Shown: positions 1 to 10,620, numbered from the stretch's first letter. The stretch is DNA of 64,000 bases from Echinimonas agarilytica (GCF_023703465.1 NZ_JAMQGP010000003.1:589795-653794), one strand, 5' to 3'. Notes: a model not told the origin generated them from the sequence alone. Numbers and translations are program-made.

Positions 1-551
1 TCCGCCAGCACGGCTTCTACCACATGTTCAGCTTCGGTAAGTGGTAGTGTTTTCGCAAGGTATTCATGCGGCGTTATTTTTGTAAAGTCTTGCTCGATAA
101 AATTTGGGACAAGGCGTGCGTTCACATAGCGCGCTTCGAGTTGAATAGGTTGCCGGTCTTGGTAGTGAATCAGTGCGGCAAAGAACACTGGGCTTTCAAG
201 CGGTAAACTTAAAGCGACAGATACCTCAGGGTTTGATGAGCGCTTTTCTAGCGTGACAAGTTCGCAGGAGTGTTTCATGCCGCGTAGTTCGATCTCATCC
301 ACAATGTTCTTAACTTTTAGCAGGGAGCTTTGGTTCTTAAAGCTTGCCACAAAGCTTCCTAATCCTTTGGTGCGGACCAATGCCCCTTCCTCAGTGAGCT
401 CTTGTAGCGCACGTCGAGCCGTCATACGGCTGACCGAAAATTGGGTTGCTAGCTGATTTTCAGAGGGCACTTTGTGGTGTTCAGTCCAGCGTCCAGATGC
501 AATTTCATTGAACAGGTATTGTTTGATTGTTAGGTATTTAGGTGCTGGCAT
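1..551 (-). CDS. hutC: HutC-type GntR family transcriptional repressor, 5' part (runs off the left edge)
   Basis: Transcription factor expected to bind DNA through an N-terminal winged helix-turn-helix and sense a ligand through a C-terminal UTRA domain. The protein starts MPAPKYLTIKQYLFNEI; the GntR motif PSENQLATQFSVSRMTARRA lies at about residues 29-48 and is followed by LVRTKGLGSF, typical of the HutC/FarR subfamily. The UTRA part begins near residue 75 and is cut by the window edge, so about 183 residues are visible. The wording of both domains is close to histidine-utilisation repressors of marine gammaproteobacteria, which is why hutC is preferred over NagR- or PhnF-like relatives. A palindrome about 70 bases upstream of the start looks like its own operator. 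The genes it controls probably lie outside the window to the left; the sulfatase on the other side is divergent and need not be a target. Confidence 0.75.
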   Translation of the reverse strand, partial: MPAPKYLTIKQYLFNEIASGRWTEHHKVPSENQLATQFSVSRMTARRALQELTEEGALVRTKGLGSFVASFKNQSSLLKVKNIVDEIELRGMKHSCELVTLEKRSSNPEVSVALSLPLESPVFFAALIHYQDRQPIQLEARYVNARLVPNFIEQDFTKITPHEYLAKTLPLTEAEHVVEAVLA

Positions 552-979
552 GACGTGTGAGTATTGTACGCTTAATTTAGGCTTTAGAGCCGGAGTATCA
601 GAACGTGTAAGAGTGACATGCCTTATCTGTATAGACAAGTTATTCGGCACAGAATTGCTTGGCTTGCTTAAGCATGGCAGGTGAGCAATTGGCCGCAGGT
701 TTTGTGAATAGTACGACCCAAAACTCGATAGCTGAAATAATTCATTATGGTGTTGGTTGAGACCGAGTTCTATAGGCTGAGGCCACCCACACTTATTCGT
801 CAATAACTAGATGATGTTTATATATATTTAAACTGGTTGAACGCGTGATTTAGATCTCAAATACACAGATAATACCGCCTCACTGAAGATTGTTTATTGT
901 TGACTATAAGGGGTTGTTATATTTGATGATACCGTTAACCTGTCAAGATTCTAATTTAAAAAGTATGGGCTCATTCATT
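552..979. other. Divergent intergenic region, hutC / sulfatase
   Basis: About 430 bases without a convincing gene. It holds the palindrome at 622-639 and, near 820-832, an AT-rich TATATATATTTAAA stretch that could include the sulfatase -10 region. Short open frames here (253-456 and 472-684 on the plus strand) overlap the repressor gene or lack a ribosome binding site and are not taken as genes. Confidence 0.4.
622..639. promoter_or_regulatory. Candidate HutC operator palindrome
   Basis: The 18-base sequence CTTATCTGTATAGACAAG is an imperfect palindrome with 7 of 9 complementary half-site positions, centred on a TGTATA-type core. HutC-family operators are CTTGT/ACAAG-armed palindromes of this shape. 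It lies between the divergent repressor gene (start at 551) and the sulfatase, 71 bases upstream of the repressor start, suggesting autoregulation. Binding is inferred. Confidence 0.5.
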
Positions 980-2884
980 ATGAAATCGCACTGTCTTTCA
1001 ATATACGCCGGTATTCTCGCTTCATCGCTGTCTTTCGTGGGCTGTCAACAGATTGCTCTGCAGGATGAACAAGCATTAGTTGCCCAATCATCCGAGAACA
1101 AATCGCCAAACATTTTATGGATTATTACGGATGACCAGCGCCCAGATTCTGTCAGTGCTTATAATCAAATTATGTACGGCACGGAACATAGTCCGCTTGG
1201 ATACGTTGAGTCTCCCAATATTGACAAGCTTGCTCAGGAAGGTACCTTTTTCGTCAATGCGTTTAGTAACTCTCCGGTATGTGGCCCTTCACGGGGTTCC
1301 ATGCTGTCGGGGCGTTATCCATTCCGCAATGGGCATTATGCTTTTGAGTTAACCCACCAAAATCCTGACGTTGTTAAGCCAACGGTGTCTCAAACTATTC
1401 GAGATGCAGGGTATCAAACGTCGGTATTTGGCAAGGAAGACTCCTACATTTTCAAATGGGGCCCAGGACAGGGCTTCCACGATGCCAATCTTTTTGATTA
1501 CAAAGTCCACTTCAAACATGATTTACAGAAAAATGATAAGGGAGACTTATTTGGAAAAGCACTTTACGGTGATGTAAATGGCACGCCTGTGATGCAGGGC
1601 TATACCGAAAATGTCGTTTACCCAAATGGCGATAAAAAGAGTTACTTCATTCAGCGCCACAATGCGCAACTCACTGCCGATGACAAGTCAGCGATGGCTG
1701 AAGTGAACGAAGAGTTTGACCTTCTAAGGGCGTATACACGAACCAATACAGGGCTGATATTGGCCGGTGAAAATCCACAACCCGCTGAGAAAACCGTTGA
1801 TGCGTACATAGTGCGTGAGTTTCAAAACTTTCTTCAAAATGCAGATAAGCCATTTAAAACCAGTTGGGGTAAAGAGGCTCAAGGGGCTGATACCAACAAG
1901 CCTCAATATATGCAGTTAGGCTTTCACTTACCTCATACACCGGTGCTGCCCCCTAAAACAATTCGAGACCGTTTTAAGAAAAAAACTTACAAACTGCCGG
2001 CTTATGATCGCGGCGATACGGCAAAGCTCCCAGCACAACTCAAGGAAATTCAAAAAGCGGGTGATGTCTACCCGATGACATATGAAGAAAAGCAGAAAGC
2101 CATTCAAGACTATTATGCTTTTTGCGCGCATGGCGATAATTTAATTGGCCAAGCTGTTGAATCCTTCAAAGAGTACAGCAAGGCGAACGGTCAGGAATAT
2201 TTGATTATTTTTACCATTGGCGATCACGGCTGGCATTTGGGAGAGCAGGGTATTAATGCCAAATTTGGCCCTTGGGCACAATCGGTATCGAACGCGGCCA
2301 TCGTGGTTTCATCGAATAAATCTTTGGTGCCAGCAGATGCTGTATATCGTGATTTAGTTGAATTTGTTGATTTCGCGCCCACGGTCCTTTCTGCGGCAGG
2401 GCTTGATCTCGAGCAAGATAAATTTGACTATTTAGATGGTTATGATCTGGTTGATGTGTATCACCAGAAAAGAGCAAAGCGAGAATATGTTCTGGGTGAA
2501 ATTAACGTGATTTCAGGCCCTAGAGCCTACCTTCATACGGATCGTTTTCGTTTTTCGATGAGAACCCGCCCCTTTAATAATTGGGTGAATGAATCTCAGT
2601 TAGGCAAAGACTTACATTGGCCGTTAAGTGCGCCAGTTGAAGACGTTGAGATGACGTTGTATGACTTGGAAAAGGATCCGGGTGAACGTGACAATGTTGC
2701 CTACAGAGAAGACTATGCAGCGCTTGCAAACTGGTTTAGACACAAGTTAGGAAACATTGTGATGGGCGATGGGCGTGTTGAAGTGGATTGGTCAAAAGCC
2801 AATAGTTATCACGTGAGTAATTTTAGTGCGGGAGCGGATGACAAAAAAGCCGACATCCCACAAGAACTGATTCCAAAAGGTTAA
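980..2884 (+). CDS. Lipoprotein sulfatase, family S1, iduronate-2-sulfatase-like
   Basis: Predicted to hydrolyse sulfate esters on a polysaccharide or glycan at the cell envelope. The chosen ATG gives [20 protein letters not shown] followed by GC, a lipoprotein signal with the lipidated cysteine at residue 22; an in-frame ATG lies at 965 and an upstream TTG at 890, but neither makes a better signal peptide. The metal-binding pair is in IITDDQRPD (D51, D52). The activation motif is [11 protein letters not shown] with Cys101, which must be converted to formylglycine by an FGE or anSME-type enzyme not seen in this window. A second metal/active-site motif, [11 protein letters not shown], follows near residue 420. 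Length (634 residues) is somewhat long for S1 sulfatases. Alone in its transcript; the gene ends at a terminator shared with metH. The substrate is unknown; marine sulfated galactans are plausible given the agarase locus nearby. Confidence 0.85.
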   Translation: MKSHCLSIYAGILASSLSFVGCQQIALQDEQALVAQSSENKSPNILWIITDDQRPDSVSAYNQIMYGTEHSPLGYVESPNIDKLAQEGTFFVNAFSNSPVCGPSRGSMLSGRYPFRNGHYAFELTHQNPDVVKPTVSQTIRDAGYQTSVFGKEDSYIFKWGPGQGFHDANLFDYKVHFKHDLQKNDKGDLFGKALYGDVNGTPVMQGYTENVVYPNGDKKSYFIQRHNAQLTADDKSAMAEVNEEFDLLRAYTRTNTGLILAGENPQPAEKTVDAYIVREFQNFLQNADKPFKTSWGKEAQGADTNKPQYMQLGFHLPHTPVLPPKTIRDRFKKKTYKLPAYDRGDTAKLPAQLKEIQKAGDVYPMTYEEKQKAIQDYYAFCAHGDNLIGQAVESFKEYSKANGQEYLIIFTIGDHGWHLGEQGINAKFGPWAQSVSNAAIVVSSNKSLVPADAVYRDLVEFVDFAPTVLSAAGLDLEQDKFDYLDGYDLVDVYHQKRAKREYVLGEINVISGPRAYLHTDRFRFSMRTRPFNNWVNESQLGKDLHWPLSAPVEDVEMTLYDLEKDPGERDNVAYREDYAALANWFRHKLGNIVMGDGRVEVDWSKANSYHVSNFSAGADDKKADIPQELIPKG

Positions 2885-2894
2885 TTTAAAAGAC

Positions 2895-2928
2895 AGTGAA
2901 AGCAAGTCCGGCTCGACTTGCTTTCACT
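2895..2928. terminator. Bidirectional terminator hairpin between sulfatase and metH
   Basis: A perfect 14-bp stem, AGTGAAAGCAAGTC pairing with GACTTGCTTTCACT, with a 6-base loop, lies in the 60-base gap between the convergent stop codons. Short A- and T-rich flanks on either side fit use in both directions. Confidence 0.8.
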
Positions 2929-2944
2929 GAATCTTTATCTTAAA

Positions 2945-5900
2945 TCAACTATCTGGATCGTAAGCTAAGTTTGGCGCGAGCCAGCGCTCTGCGGTTTCCA
3001 TATCCCACTCTTTGCGTTGAGCATAGTCTTCTACTTGGTCGCGCTGAATCCCTGCGACTGCAAAATAGCGACATTCTGGGTGGCTAAAGTAAAAGCCAGA
3101 AACGGCTGCGCCGGGCCACATAGCATAGCTGGAAGTTAACTTCATGCCGGTGTTTTGTTCGGCATTGAGCAGTGACCAAATTTGACTTTTCTCGGTGTGC
3201 TCAGGGCACGCAGCATAACCCGGAGCAGGGCGAATACCTTGGTATTTTTCTCGGATCAAGTCGTCATTAGTCAGCGCTTCGTCAGGAGAAAATCCCCAGT
3301 GAACCTTTCTCACTTGCTCGTGCAAATATTCGGCAAAGGCTTCGGCTAACCGGTCGCACACGGCTTTGACCATGATTGAGTTGTAATCATCACCATCATC
3401 TTTATAGGCATCGGCTAAATCGTCTTCGCCAATACCGCCTGTCACCGCAAATGCGCCGATGTAATCTGGCGTACCTTCAGGAGCAATGTAGTCGGCTAGC
3501 GAGTGGTTAAACTTACCCTTGGGCTTACGCGTTTGCTGGCGTAAGTGATGCAGCGTTGTGAGCACCTCTGTTCGACTTTCATCGGTATACACGATTGTGT
3601 CGTCATCACGCCTATTGGCAGGAAATATGCCAAACACTCCACGCGCCTTGATCGAGCCTTCTTGTTTGAACTTTTCAAGCATTTGCTTGGCTTCGGCAAA
3701 CAATTTACGAGCTTCATTACCGACGGTTTCATTGTCAAAAATACGAGGGTAAGAACCTTTGAGCTGCCACGTCATAAAGAATGGCGTCCAATCGATGTAG
3801 TTTTCCAATACGTCCAGTGACATATCTTCGATGACTTGTACCCCCAACTGTTTGGGCACAGGGGGAGTGTATGCTTGCCAATCAATTTTGTAACCGTTAG
3901 CGCGCATTTCAACCAGATCAATGGCTTGGCCTCTTGGCACTTTGCGGGCATGCTGATCGCGGGCACGCTCGTAATCCAAGTTGAGGCGTTCAACAAACGC
4001 AGGGCGGAGTTCATCAGACAGCAGTGCACTGGCTACGCCCACGGCTCTTGATGCGTTTGGAACGTATACCACGGGTTGGTCATATTTCTGTTCTATTTTA
4101 ACTGCGGTATGGGCTTTAGATGTGGTAGCTCCACCAATCAGCAATGGAATCGTAAAGCCTTGACGCTTCATCTCTTTGGCAACATGCACCATTTCATCAA
4201 GCGATGGGGTAATTAGCCCCGACAAACCGATAATGTCAACATTCTCATCGCGCGCGACTTGCAGTATTTTTTCCGATGAAACCATCACACCAAGGTCGAT
4301 GATCTCGTAGTTGTTACACTGCAAAACCACGCCCACAATATTCTTTCCAATATCGTGAACATCGCCTTTTACCGTCGCCATGAGCACTTTACCGTTGGTG
4401 CTCCCCACTTCTTTCTCAAGCTCAATGTAGGGCTGTAGATAAGCAACTGCTCGCTTCATCACACGAGCTGATTTGACCACTTGTGGCAAGAACATCTTAC
4501 CATCGCCAAACAGATCACCCACCACATTCATGCCATCCATGAGTGGGCCTTCAATGACATGTAGTGGCTTTTCTGCAGCTTGGCGCGCGGCTTCGGTATC
4601 ATCTTCAATAAAGTCGGTAATACCTTTGACCAAGGCATGCTCTAGACGTTTGTTGACGTCCCAGCTGCGCCACTCGGCTTCTTGTGGGTCTTCTTCTTCA
4701 GCACCGCTGTCTCGATACTTATCGGCAATGGCTAACAATGCTTCTGTCGCATCATCATTTTTATTGAGGATGACATCTTCAACGGCATCTTTTAATTCGT
4801 CTGGAATATCAGCGTAAATTGCCAATTGAGCGGCGTTTACAATCCCCATATCCATGCCGTTTTGGATGGCATAGTACAAAAATACAGCGTGAATGGCTTC
4901 GCGAACAGGGTTATTACCACGGAATGAGAACGAAACGTTCGACACGCCACCAGATATCATGGCGTGTGGTAAATTTTCTTTGATGTCTTTGACCGCTTCA
5001 ATAAAGTCAACGGCATAATTGTTATGCTCGTCAATACCCGTTGCTACAGCAAAAATATTCGGATCGAAAATGATATCTTCAGGCGGAAAACCTGCTTTTT
5101 GAGTCAGCACTTCATAGGAGCGCTTACAAATCTCATATTTGCGTTCGCGCGTGTCTGCTTGTCCTTTCTCATCAAACGCCATCACAATCACAGCGGCACC
5201 ATAGCGCTTGATGGTCTTGGCTTGTTCAATGAAGTTTTCTTCGCCTTCTTTCATCGAAATGGAGTTGACGATACCTTTGCCTTGAATGCATTTTAAACCG
5301 GCTTCAAGGACTTCCCATTTTGATGAGTCGATCATAATAGGAACGCGCGAAATATCGGGTTCCGATGCAATCAAATTAAGAAACCTAACCATGGCTTTTT
5401 CGGCATCGAGCATGCCTTCGTCCATATTGATATCGATAATTTGAGCGCCGTTTTCAACTTGGTGACGAGCAACGTCCAGCGCTTCGTCGTAGTTTTCGTC
5501 AACAATAAGGCGTTTAAAACGAGCAGAACCGGTCACGTTAGTTCGCTCACCAACGTTTACGAACAAGTCTTCTGCGTGAATGTTGAAGGGTTCGAGACCT
5601 GACAAGCGACATGCAATTTTAGGCTCAGGAAGTTGACGTGGCTCAATACCATCTAAGCGTTGGGCAAATTGGCGAATGTGCTCAGGAGTTGTACCGCAAC
5701 AGCCGCCTACCAAATTCAAAAAGCCCGCTCGTGCCCATTCTTCAATGTGCTCGGCCATTTCTTCTGGGCCAAGATCGTATTCACCAAATGCATTCGGCAA
5801 GCCTGCATTTGGGTGAGCGGATACATACCCTTCGGATACGCGTGATAGTTCTTCTACATATTGACGTAATTCTGCCGGACCCAATGCACAGTTTAAGCCC

Positions 5901-6622
5901 ATGGTGATTGGCTTGGCATGGCGCATTGAGTTGTAGAATGCTTCAGTTGTTTGGCCTGATAACGTGCGGCCTGATGCGTCGGTAATTGTGCCAGAAATCA
6001 TAATTGGCAGGCGTTTACCCACTTGATCGAAAGACTTTTCTACAGCAACGATAGACGCTTTCGCGTTTAGGGTATCGAACACGGTTTCGATCAGAATTAA
6101 ATCAGAACCACCGTTGATGAGAGCCACGGTGGCTTCAATATAGGCTTCAACAAGTTCATCAAAGCTCACGTTTCTAAACCCCGGATCATTCACGTCTGGG
6201 CTAATGGAGCAGGTTCTGTTGGTTGGGCCTAAAACACCTGCAACATAACGCGGTTTATGCGGTTCTTTGGCGGTAAATTCGTCTGCAACGGAGCGCGCTA
6301 ATTTAGCCGCTTCATAATTCAACTCAACGCACAGATCTTCCATGTCGTAATCGGCCATGGCAATACTGGTGCTGTTGAACGTGTTGGTTTCGACAATATC
6401 TGCCCCAGCTTCAAAATAAGCGGCATGTATATCGCTAATGATTTGTGGTTGAGTTAACACTAAAAGGTCATTGTTACCTTTTAAGTCACAGCTCCATTGA
6501 GCGTAGCGTTCGCCACGATACTGTTCTTCTTCGAGCTTATAATCTTGGATCATGGTGCCCATACCACCATCCATGATGAGAATTCGTTCTTTAAATGCTT
6601 TTTCTATCGTTTGCTGACTCAC
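2945..6622 (-). CDS. metH: Cobalamin-dependent methionine synthase MetH
   Basis: Transfers the methyl group of 5-methyltetrahydrofolate to homocysteine through methylcobalamin, the last step of methionine synthesis; cytoplasmic. All four modules are present: the homocysteine/zinc domain (residues about 1-330, with GLNCALGP and [12 protein letters not shown] supplying the zinc cysteines), the pterin domain (about 350-620), the cobalamin cap and binding domain with [13 protein letters not shown], whose histidine is the lower cobalt ligand, and the C-terminal activation domain that binds S-adenosylmethionine (about 900-1225). The length of 1,225 residues matches E. coli MetH. Translation starts at GTG with GAGAGG about 8 bases upstream. 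It lies 18 bases downstream of metA in the same direction, so the two probably form a methionine operon controlled by the met boxes upstream of metA. Confidence 0.97.
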   Translation of the reverse strand: MSQQTIEKAFKERILIMDGGMGTMIQDYKLEEEQYRGERYAQWSCDLKGNNDLLVLTQPQIISDIHAAYFEAGADIVETNTFNSTSIAMADYDMEDLCVELNYEAAKLARSVADEFTAKEPHKPRYVAGVLGPTNRTCSISPDVNDPGFRNVSFDELVEAYIEATVALINGGSDLILIETVFDTLNAKASIVAVEKSFDQVGKRLPIMISGTITDASGRTLSGQTTEAFYNSMRHAKPITMGLNCALGPAELRQYVEELSRVSEGYVSAHPNAGLPNAFGEYDLGPEEMAEHIEEWARAGFLNLVGGCCGTTPEHIRQFAQRLDGIEPRQLPEPKIACRLSGLEPFNIHAEDLFVNVGERTNVTGSARFKRLIVDENYDEALDVARHQVENGAQIIDINMDEGMLDAEKAMVRFLNLIASEPDISRVPIMIDSSKWEVLEAGLKCIQGKGIVNSISMKEGEENFIEQAKTIKRYGAAVIVMAFDEKGQADTRERKYEICKRSYEVLTQKAGFPPEDIIFDPNIFAVATGIDEHNNYAVDFIEAVKDIKENLPHAMISGGVSNVSFSFRGNNPVREAIHAVFLYYAIQNGMDMGIVNAAQLAIYADIPDELKDAVEDVILNKNDDATEALLAIADKYRDSGAEEEDPQEAEWRSWDVNKRLEHALVKGITDFIEDDTEAARQAAEKPLHVIEGPLMDGMNVVGDLFGDGKMFLPQVVKSARVMKRAVAYLQPYIELEKEVGSTNGKVLMATVKGDVHDIGKNIVGVVLQCNNYEIIDLGVMVSSEKILQVARDENVDIIGLSGLITPSLDEMVHVAKEMKRQGFTIPLLIGGATTSKAHTAVKIEQKYDQPVVYVPNASRAVGVASALLSDELRPAFVERLNLDYERARDQHARKVPRGQAIDLVEMRANGYKIDWQAYTPPVPKQLGVQVIEDMSLDVLENYIDWTPFFMTWQLKGSYPRIFDNETVGNEARKLFAEAKQMLEKFKQEGSIKARGVFGIFPANRRDDDTIVYTDESRTEVLTTLHHLRQQTRKPKGKFNHSLADYIAPEGTPDYIGAFAVTGGIGEDDLADAYKDDGDDYNSIMVKAVCDRLAEAFAEYLHEQVRKVHWGFSPDEALTNDDLIREKYQGIRPAPGYAACPEHTEKSQIWSLLNAEQNTGMKLTSSYAMWPGAAVSGFYFSHPECRYFAVAGIQRDQVEDYAQRKEWDMETAERWLAPNLAYDPDS

Positions 6623-6640
6623 AAAAACCTCTCGCTCAAC

Positions 6641-7582
6641 CTACAACATGGCCTTGTCGGCCACAGGCTTTAACTGACTTAAATCGTACGGTGTTGTTTG
6701 ATACACGAAATAGTTAAGCCAATTTGAAAAAAGCAGATTGCCATGGCTGCGCCAGCGAACAAGCGGGCCATTTTCGGGCAAATCTCCGTGGTAATAATTT
6801 TTAGGAACGTCGGGGGATAAACCTTGCGACACGTCCCGTTTGAATTCGTTGTCCAGTGTTTCTGGATCATACTCTGGATGACCCGATACAAAGAGTTGCC
6901 GCCCATCATTTGATGCGACTAAATAAACGCCTGCTTGTTGTGAGTCCGCGAGCACATGTAGATCGTTATGTGCGGCAATCTCTGCTGCGTTTATTTCTGC
7001 ATATCGAGAGTGCGGAACCCAAAACACATCGTCAAAGCCGCGCATCAAAGGGTGGTTATGATAGCGCACCTGATGTTGAAACACGCCAGAAATCTTACTT
7101 TTGCGAATATGCCGGTCAATTCCATACAGAGTGTAGAGCGCTGCGTGCGCTGCCCAACACAAATACAGTGTTGCATTGACGTGAGTGTTGGCCCAATCAA
7201 TGATGGTTTTCATTCGATCCCAAAACACCACATCTTCCCATTCTACGAGGCCAAGAGGCGCACCGGTAATGATCATGCCGTCGTAGTTTTTATGTTCTAC
7301 CTCTTCAAATGTTCGGTAAAAAGCATTGAGGTGTTCTTCGGGAGTATTCTTTGAAACTCGATTATCAATGCGTAAAAGGTCCACATCAATTTGCAATGGC
7401 GTATTCGACAACATCCGCAAGATTTGAATTTCAGTTTCAATTTTCTTGGGCATTAGATTCAGAATGAGCACATTCAGAGGGCGAATATTTTGCGAGCTAG
7501 CGCGCTGTTCACCCATTACAAAGATGTTTTCTCCAGTCAACACCTGAGTGGCGGGCAGTCGGTCTGGAATGTTAATCGGCAT
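6641..7582 (-). CDS. metA: Homoserine O-succinyltransferase MetA
   Basis: Succinylates homoserine, the committing step of methionine synthesis. The 313-residue protein is collinear with E. coli MetA. The catalytic cysteine is Cys142 in [12 protein letters not shown], and the His235-Glu237 pair is in VSGHPEYD. Residue 111 is glycine (GAPLGLVEW), which in this family goes with succinyl-CoA use rather than acetyl-CoA (acetyl-using members carry Glu at this site). The start ATG is followed by [10 protein letters not shown], matching the family N terminus. First gene of a probable metA-metH operon; tandem met boxes lie 45-76 bases upstream of the start, pointing to repression by MetJ with S-adenosylmethionine. 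Confidence 0.96.
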   Translation of the reverse strand: MPINIPDRLPATQVLTGENIFVMGEQRASSQNIRPLNVLILNLMPKKIETEIQILRMLSNTPLQIDVDLLRIDNRVSKNTPEEHLNAFYRTFEEVEHKNYDGMIITGAPLGLVEWEDVVFWDRMKTIIDWANTHVNATLYLCWAAHAALYTLYGIDRHIRKSKISGVFQHQVRYHNHPLMRGFDDVFWVPHSRYAEINAAEIAAHNDLHVLADSQQAGVYLVASNDGRQLFVSGHPEYDPETLDNEFKRDVSQGLSPDVPKNYYHGDLPENGPLVRWRSHGNLLFSNWLNYFVYQTTPYDLSQLKPVADKAML

Positions 7583-7626
7583 AAAGCATCTCTGAGTACG
7601 TAAAAACTACCGCCATACTAATTCAT

Positions 7627-7658
7627 AAACGTTTAGACGTCTAGAAGTCTGATGTTTT
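7627..7658. promoter_or_regulatory. Tandem met boxes (MetJ operator)
   Basis: Consecutive 8-base units read AAACGTTT, AGACGTCT, AGAAGTCT and a degenerate GATGTTTT. The MetJ box consensus is AGACGTCT in head-to-tail arrays, and the second unit matches it perfectly. The array lies in the divergent region between metA (start at 7582) and the DoxX gene (start at 7728), and most likely controls metA-metH. Confidence 0.88.
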
Positions 7659-7727
7659 GAAATTTATTTCCCACTTCCCGGTTCTATATTGAATAGCAAT
7701 GTGTTTAAGCAAACTCAAAGGGACAAC

Positions 7728-8408
7728 ATGCTGAATCTGACAGAGATGTATCACGGCACGATTCGCCACCTCACTATTCTTGATTTCCTGCCGCTATTTT
7801 TCATGCGTATGATCTTAGCGCCGGTGATGATTGTTGCAGGCTACAATAAGTTGCGCATCAGCGATGCACAAGCGGGGATTTTTGAACAATTATTGCCTGA
7901 TCCGAACGTGGTTAGCTGGTTTGGTAATGCCGATTGGGGATTGGGATTACCGTTTCCCGAAGTGCTTGCATTGATGGCCGGATGGACTGAATTCTTAGGG
8001 GGCTGGTTAATATTGTTCGGTTTGTTAACACGACTCGCAAGTATTCCGCTGATGGTGACAATGCTTGTGGCAGCATTCGCAGTGCATTGGGACAATGGCT
8101 GGTTTGCCATTGCCCCGTCCAATGGTTCAACCAGCGCAGCTTTAGTTTGGTCTTGGCTTCATTTGCCGGGAGGATCGGAGAGCATTGCCAACAGCGCAGA
8201 GGTCGGAGAGCGGTTGGCGAAAATCAAAGATATTGTTGCTGAAAATGGCTTTCCTGATTATCTGTACGGACGAGGTTCCATTGCGATCTTGAATAATGGT
8301 ATTGAGTTCGCTGCAATTTACTTTGTCATGCTGTTAAGCCTTTTCTTCAAAGGGGCCGGGCGATTCTTAAGTGTTGATTATTGGCTCACTTTAAAGCACA
8401 ACCGTTAA
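7728..8408 (+). CDS. DoxX family inner-membrane protein
   Basis: Multi-pass membrane protein of the DoxX/TQO small-subunit-like family; members are linked to quinone-dependent redox or thiol metabolism but the reaction of this one is unknown. The chosen ATG has AAAGGGAC about 5 bases upstream; an upstream in-frame TTG at 7689 lacks this. Of the roughly 226 residues, hydrophobic segments lie near 20-37 (FFMRMILAPVMIVAGYNKL, the family N-terminal motif), 77-95, 99-116 and 185-205. It is transcribed divergently from metA and may share the met-box region by position only. A hairpin follows the stop codon. Confidence 0.8.
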   Translation: MLNLTEMYHGTIRHLTILDFLPLFFMRMILAPVMIVAGYNKLRISDAQAGIFEQLLPDPNVVSWFGNADWGLGLPFPEVLALMAGWTEFLGGWLILFGLLTRLASIPLMVTMLVAAFAVHWDNGWFAIAPSNGSTSAALVWSWLHLPGGSESIANSAEVGERLAKIKDIVAENGFPDYLYGRGSIAILNNGIEFAAIYFVMLLSLFFKGAGRFLSVDYWLTLKHNR

Positions 8409-8434
8409 ACTGATTCAGGCGCTATATTTTGTTG

Positions 8435-8467
8435 AGGATTGCTACAAATGTGGTTAGCAATCCTTTA
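8435..8467 (+). terminator. Probable terminator after the DoxX gene
   Basis: A 10-bp stem, AGGATTGCTA pairing with TAGCAATCCT, has a 10-base loop and is followed by only a short T run, so termination may be partial. Confidence 0.5.
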
Positions 8468-8506
8468 ACATGATGCTCACAAACCTCTCCAACAAAGGCG
8501 CCTTGA

Positions 8507-9064
8507 ATGGATGCGCTCGAACTTCTGCTAAATCGTTATTCCCAGGGCAAATTGACTGAGCCCGCACCGTCTGACGCAGCGCTAAACACAATTCTTTGCG
8601 CGGGTTTACGAGCCCCGGATCATGCCCACCTTCGACCTTGGCGATTTTTAGTGTATCGCGGTGAGGGTCGTGAAGAGTTAGGTTGTATTTTTGAGCGGGC
8701 CGCTAAGAACAACCCCGATTTAAATGATGCAGCTGTGCTCAAAGCGCCCACATTGCCTTTGCGCGCTCCTATCGTCATAACAGTGATCGCCCAAGTCGTT
8801 GATCACCCTAAAGTGCCACGCGTTGAACAATTATTGAGTGCCGGATGTGCAACTATGGCGATGCAGCAAGCGGCACAAGCCCTTGGTTTTGGCGGAATTT
8901 GGAGGTCTGGCGTTTACACTCAAGACCCTTATGTGAACGATGCTTTAGAACTTGGCCCAGAGGATGAAATCGTTGGATTTTTGTACCTTGGCACTGAACA
9001 GTTTCAGGGTAAACCGAGCGAAGTCCCCAATCTCTCTGACTTCGTTACCTTTATTGGCGAATAA
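8507..9064 (+). CDS. ydjA: Nitroreductase family protein YdjA
   Basis: FMN-dependent oxidoreductase of the minimal nitroreductase type. The 185-residue protein starts MDALELLLNRYSQGKLTEPA and carries AGLRAPDHAHLRPWRF, VPRVEQLLSAGCATMAMQQA and GFGGIWRSGVYT, which match E. coli YdjA along the whole length. Nitroreductases of this kind work as homodimers with FMN at the interface; the physiological substrate of YdjA is not established. It stands alone between two hairpins. Confidence 0.9.
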   Translation: MDALELLLNRYSQGKLTEPAPSDAALNTILCAGLRAPDHAHLRPWRFLVYRGEGREELGCIFERAAKNNPDLNDAAVLKAPTLPLRAPIVITVIAQVVDHPKVPRVEQLLSAGCATMAMQQAAQALGFGGIWRSGVYTQDPYVNDALELGPEDEIVGFLYLGTEQFQGKPSEVPNLSDFVTFIGE

Positions 9065-9111
9065 TCAATTAGTTGATAGCGCCAAACAATGAACTATTCT
9101 TTAGTTAATAT

Positions 9112-9140
9112 TCAGTCAAGGTGGCTCCTTGGCTGAATTT
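9112..9140 (+). terminator. Terminator after ydjA
   Basis: A 10-bp stem (TCAGTCAAGG with CCTTGGCTGA, one G-T pair) has a 5-base loop and is followed by ATTTCTG, in the gap before the porin gene. Confidence 0.55.
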
Positions 9141-9191
9141 CTGTGATTAAAATTCACTGAAAATTTATTGGATATTTAAAAAGGACACACA

Positions 9192-10400
9192 ATGATGTGG
9201 ATTAAACGCACTTTAGCGCTTGCTGTAATTGCTGGCTCAACGTCAACTCAGGCGTTTGAACTCTACAAAGGCGATGAGCTTACCGCTCAAATGAAGGGCT
9301 ATTTGGAGCTTAACGGTATTTATACCGACAGCGATACGTCGTTTAAGGATGGCACCTCAAGGATTGGTTTTCAGTTTGATCACCCCGTGAATGAAGAGTG
9401 GAATATTGGTGCGTATTTAGAGTGGGGCGTCCGTACGACTAATTCAGGCAAAGATCTGAAAATTAGTGGTGATGAGCAGGCCTCTTTGTCGTCGGGCGAT
9501 CCCGACGATGCGATATCACTGCGTCAAGGCAATGTGTATCTGAGCCATGATCAATGGGGCGACATTAAAATCGGGAAGCAGTGGTCGGTGTATTACGATG
9601 CATCGTTCACAACGGATGTGTACAACGTGTTTGGTGGTGAAGCATCGGGTACCTATAACTTCGCATCAGACGGCGGTTTGTCGGGAACCGGTCGAGCCGA
9701 CAACGCAATCACATGGCGCAAGAGCTATCAGGGATTAGACATAGGTCTGCAAGGTCAGTTTTCGCCCGGCGAGCTGGATGCTTCAGACTTCGACTCAACC
9801 AGTGAAGATGATATTCGACTCTCCACCATTGATGGTGAATTCGATTATGGTTACTCCATGAGCTTGGGATACACCTTTGATGTTGGCATGCCTTTGTCCA
9901 TTCGCGGTGCCTATAATTATGCCTTGATTGAAGTGAAGGGTGAGGTTGATGGTACTCAGGTATCGGATGTGGACGACGAAGCATGGGTGGGTTCAATTAC
10001 ATTAGGTGAGACACTGTTCGCGAAGGGCTTTTATGCATCGGTTTCTTATGCGCAATCGGAGAACCATGAATTTGATGCGCAAGGTATCATTTATGATGCC
10101 GAAGGTTGGGAAACAGTCATTGGCTATGGTTTCAGCGACCAGTGGCAAGTCTTTGTTGGTAACAATTTGCTCAAAGCAGACGATTCAGATTACGCCGCAG
10201 CGCTTGAGCGGTACTTGGATGATAACCCTTCTGCAGGACCTTTGACTGACGACTATGAGTTGAGTTATTACGTAGCTGGCGTGAATTACAACTGGTCGCA
10301 CCGAATTAACCTGTTTGCAGAAATTCGCGTTGATGATAGTGATTTCAATGGGACCGATGGCGAAGATATTTACGCATTAGGCTTGAGATTTAATCTCTAG
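9192..10400 (+). CDS. Outer-membrane porin (Gram-negative general porin family)
   Basis: Predicted trimeric beta-barrel channel of the outer membrane. The N terminus is a signal peptide (MMWIKRTLALAVIAGSTSTQ, cleavage likely after AFA-like TQAF near residue 22), then FELYKGDELTAQMKGYLELN, the usual first barrel strand. The mature part is rich in alternating aromatic and acidic residues and has a porin-like DKWGDIKIGKQ-type motif at HDQWGDIKIGKQWSVYYD. The chain ends LGLRFNL, with leucine rather than the usual terminal phenylalanine. At 402 residues it is of normal length. The start is preceded by AAAAAGGAC. Monocistronic, ended by a hairpin. The high acidic content fits a marine host. Confidence 0.85.
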   Translation: MMWIKRTLALAVIAGSTSTQAFELYKGDELTAQMKGYLELNGIYTDSDTSFKDGTSRIGFQFDHPVNEEWNIGAYLEWGVRTTNSGKDLKISGDEQASLSSGDPDDAISLRQGNVYLSHDQWGDIKIGKQWSVYYDASFTTDVYNVFGGEASGTYNFASDGGLSGTGRADNAITWRKSYQGLDIGLQGQFSPGELDASDFDSTSEDDIRLSTIDGEFDYGYSMSLGYTFDVGMPLSIRGAYNYALIEVKGEVDGTQVSDVDDEAWVGSITLGETLFAKGFYASVSYAQSENHEFDAQGIIYDAEGWETVIGYGFSDQWQVFVGNNLLKADDSDYAAALERYLDDNPSAGPLTDDYELSYYVAGVNYNWSHRINLFAEIRVDDSDFNGTDGEDIYALGLRFNL

Positions 10401-10426
10401 ATTTTGATCATCAAGTTGCAGTTACG

Positions 10427-10452
10427 AGCCCTGATTGAATCAGGGCTTATTT
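10427..10452 (+). terminator. Terminator after the porin gene
   Basis: AGCCCTGATT pairs with AATCAGGGCT around a very tight centre (7-bp stem with 7-base loop if the inner pairs open), followed by TATTTG. Confidence 0.6.
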
Positions 10453-10478
10453 GTATCAAAATAGGTTGAATTTTGGAC

Positions 10479-10511
10479 AAAAAAAAGCTCGGAACCAATC
10501 CTGTTCCGAGC
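10479..10511 (-). terminator. Strong intrinsic terminator, leftward
   Basis: Read on the minus strand, GCTCGGAAC pairs with GTTCCGAGC around a 7-base loop and is followed by eight T residues. It terminates whatever is transcribed leftward from the rsmF end or from the candidate RNA gene just upstream. Confidence 0.85.
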
Positions 10512-10620
10512 ATAGGGGAATGGCTCGTGATGAGCCGTGCGCTAACTAACTGGTGGTATAGAAGGGAGCCGCTCATCTGGGCGAGCTCACCTAACCCATG
10601 CAAATAAGTCTAGTTCAGGA
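10479..10620 (-). ncRNA. Candidate small RNA or structured rsmF 3' UTR
   Basis: About 135 bases between the rsmF stop and the strong leftward terminator contain no open frame but do contain a second clean hairpin (GGCTC-ATCAC-GAGCC on the minus strand, 10522-10536) and further GC-rich complementarity around 10560-10590. A weak promoter-like pair (CTGGAA, 17 bases, TAGACT) can be drawn near 10610-10640. This could be an independent Hfq-type small RNA or an RNA processed from the rsmF transcript; no known family was recognised. Confidence 0.3.

Noticed and set aside
2945..6622. Several plus-strand open frames (for example 4473-4817 and 5024-5296) opposite metH
   Set aside because: They are antisense shadows of a fully conserved metH without ribosome sites.
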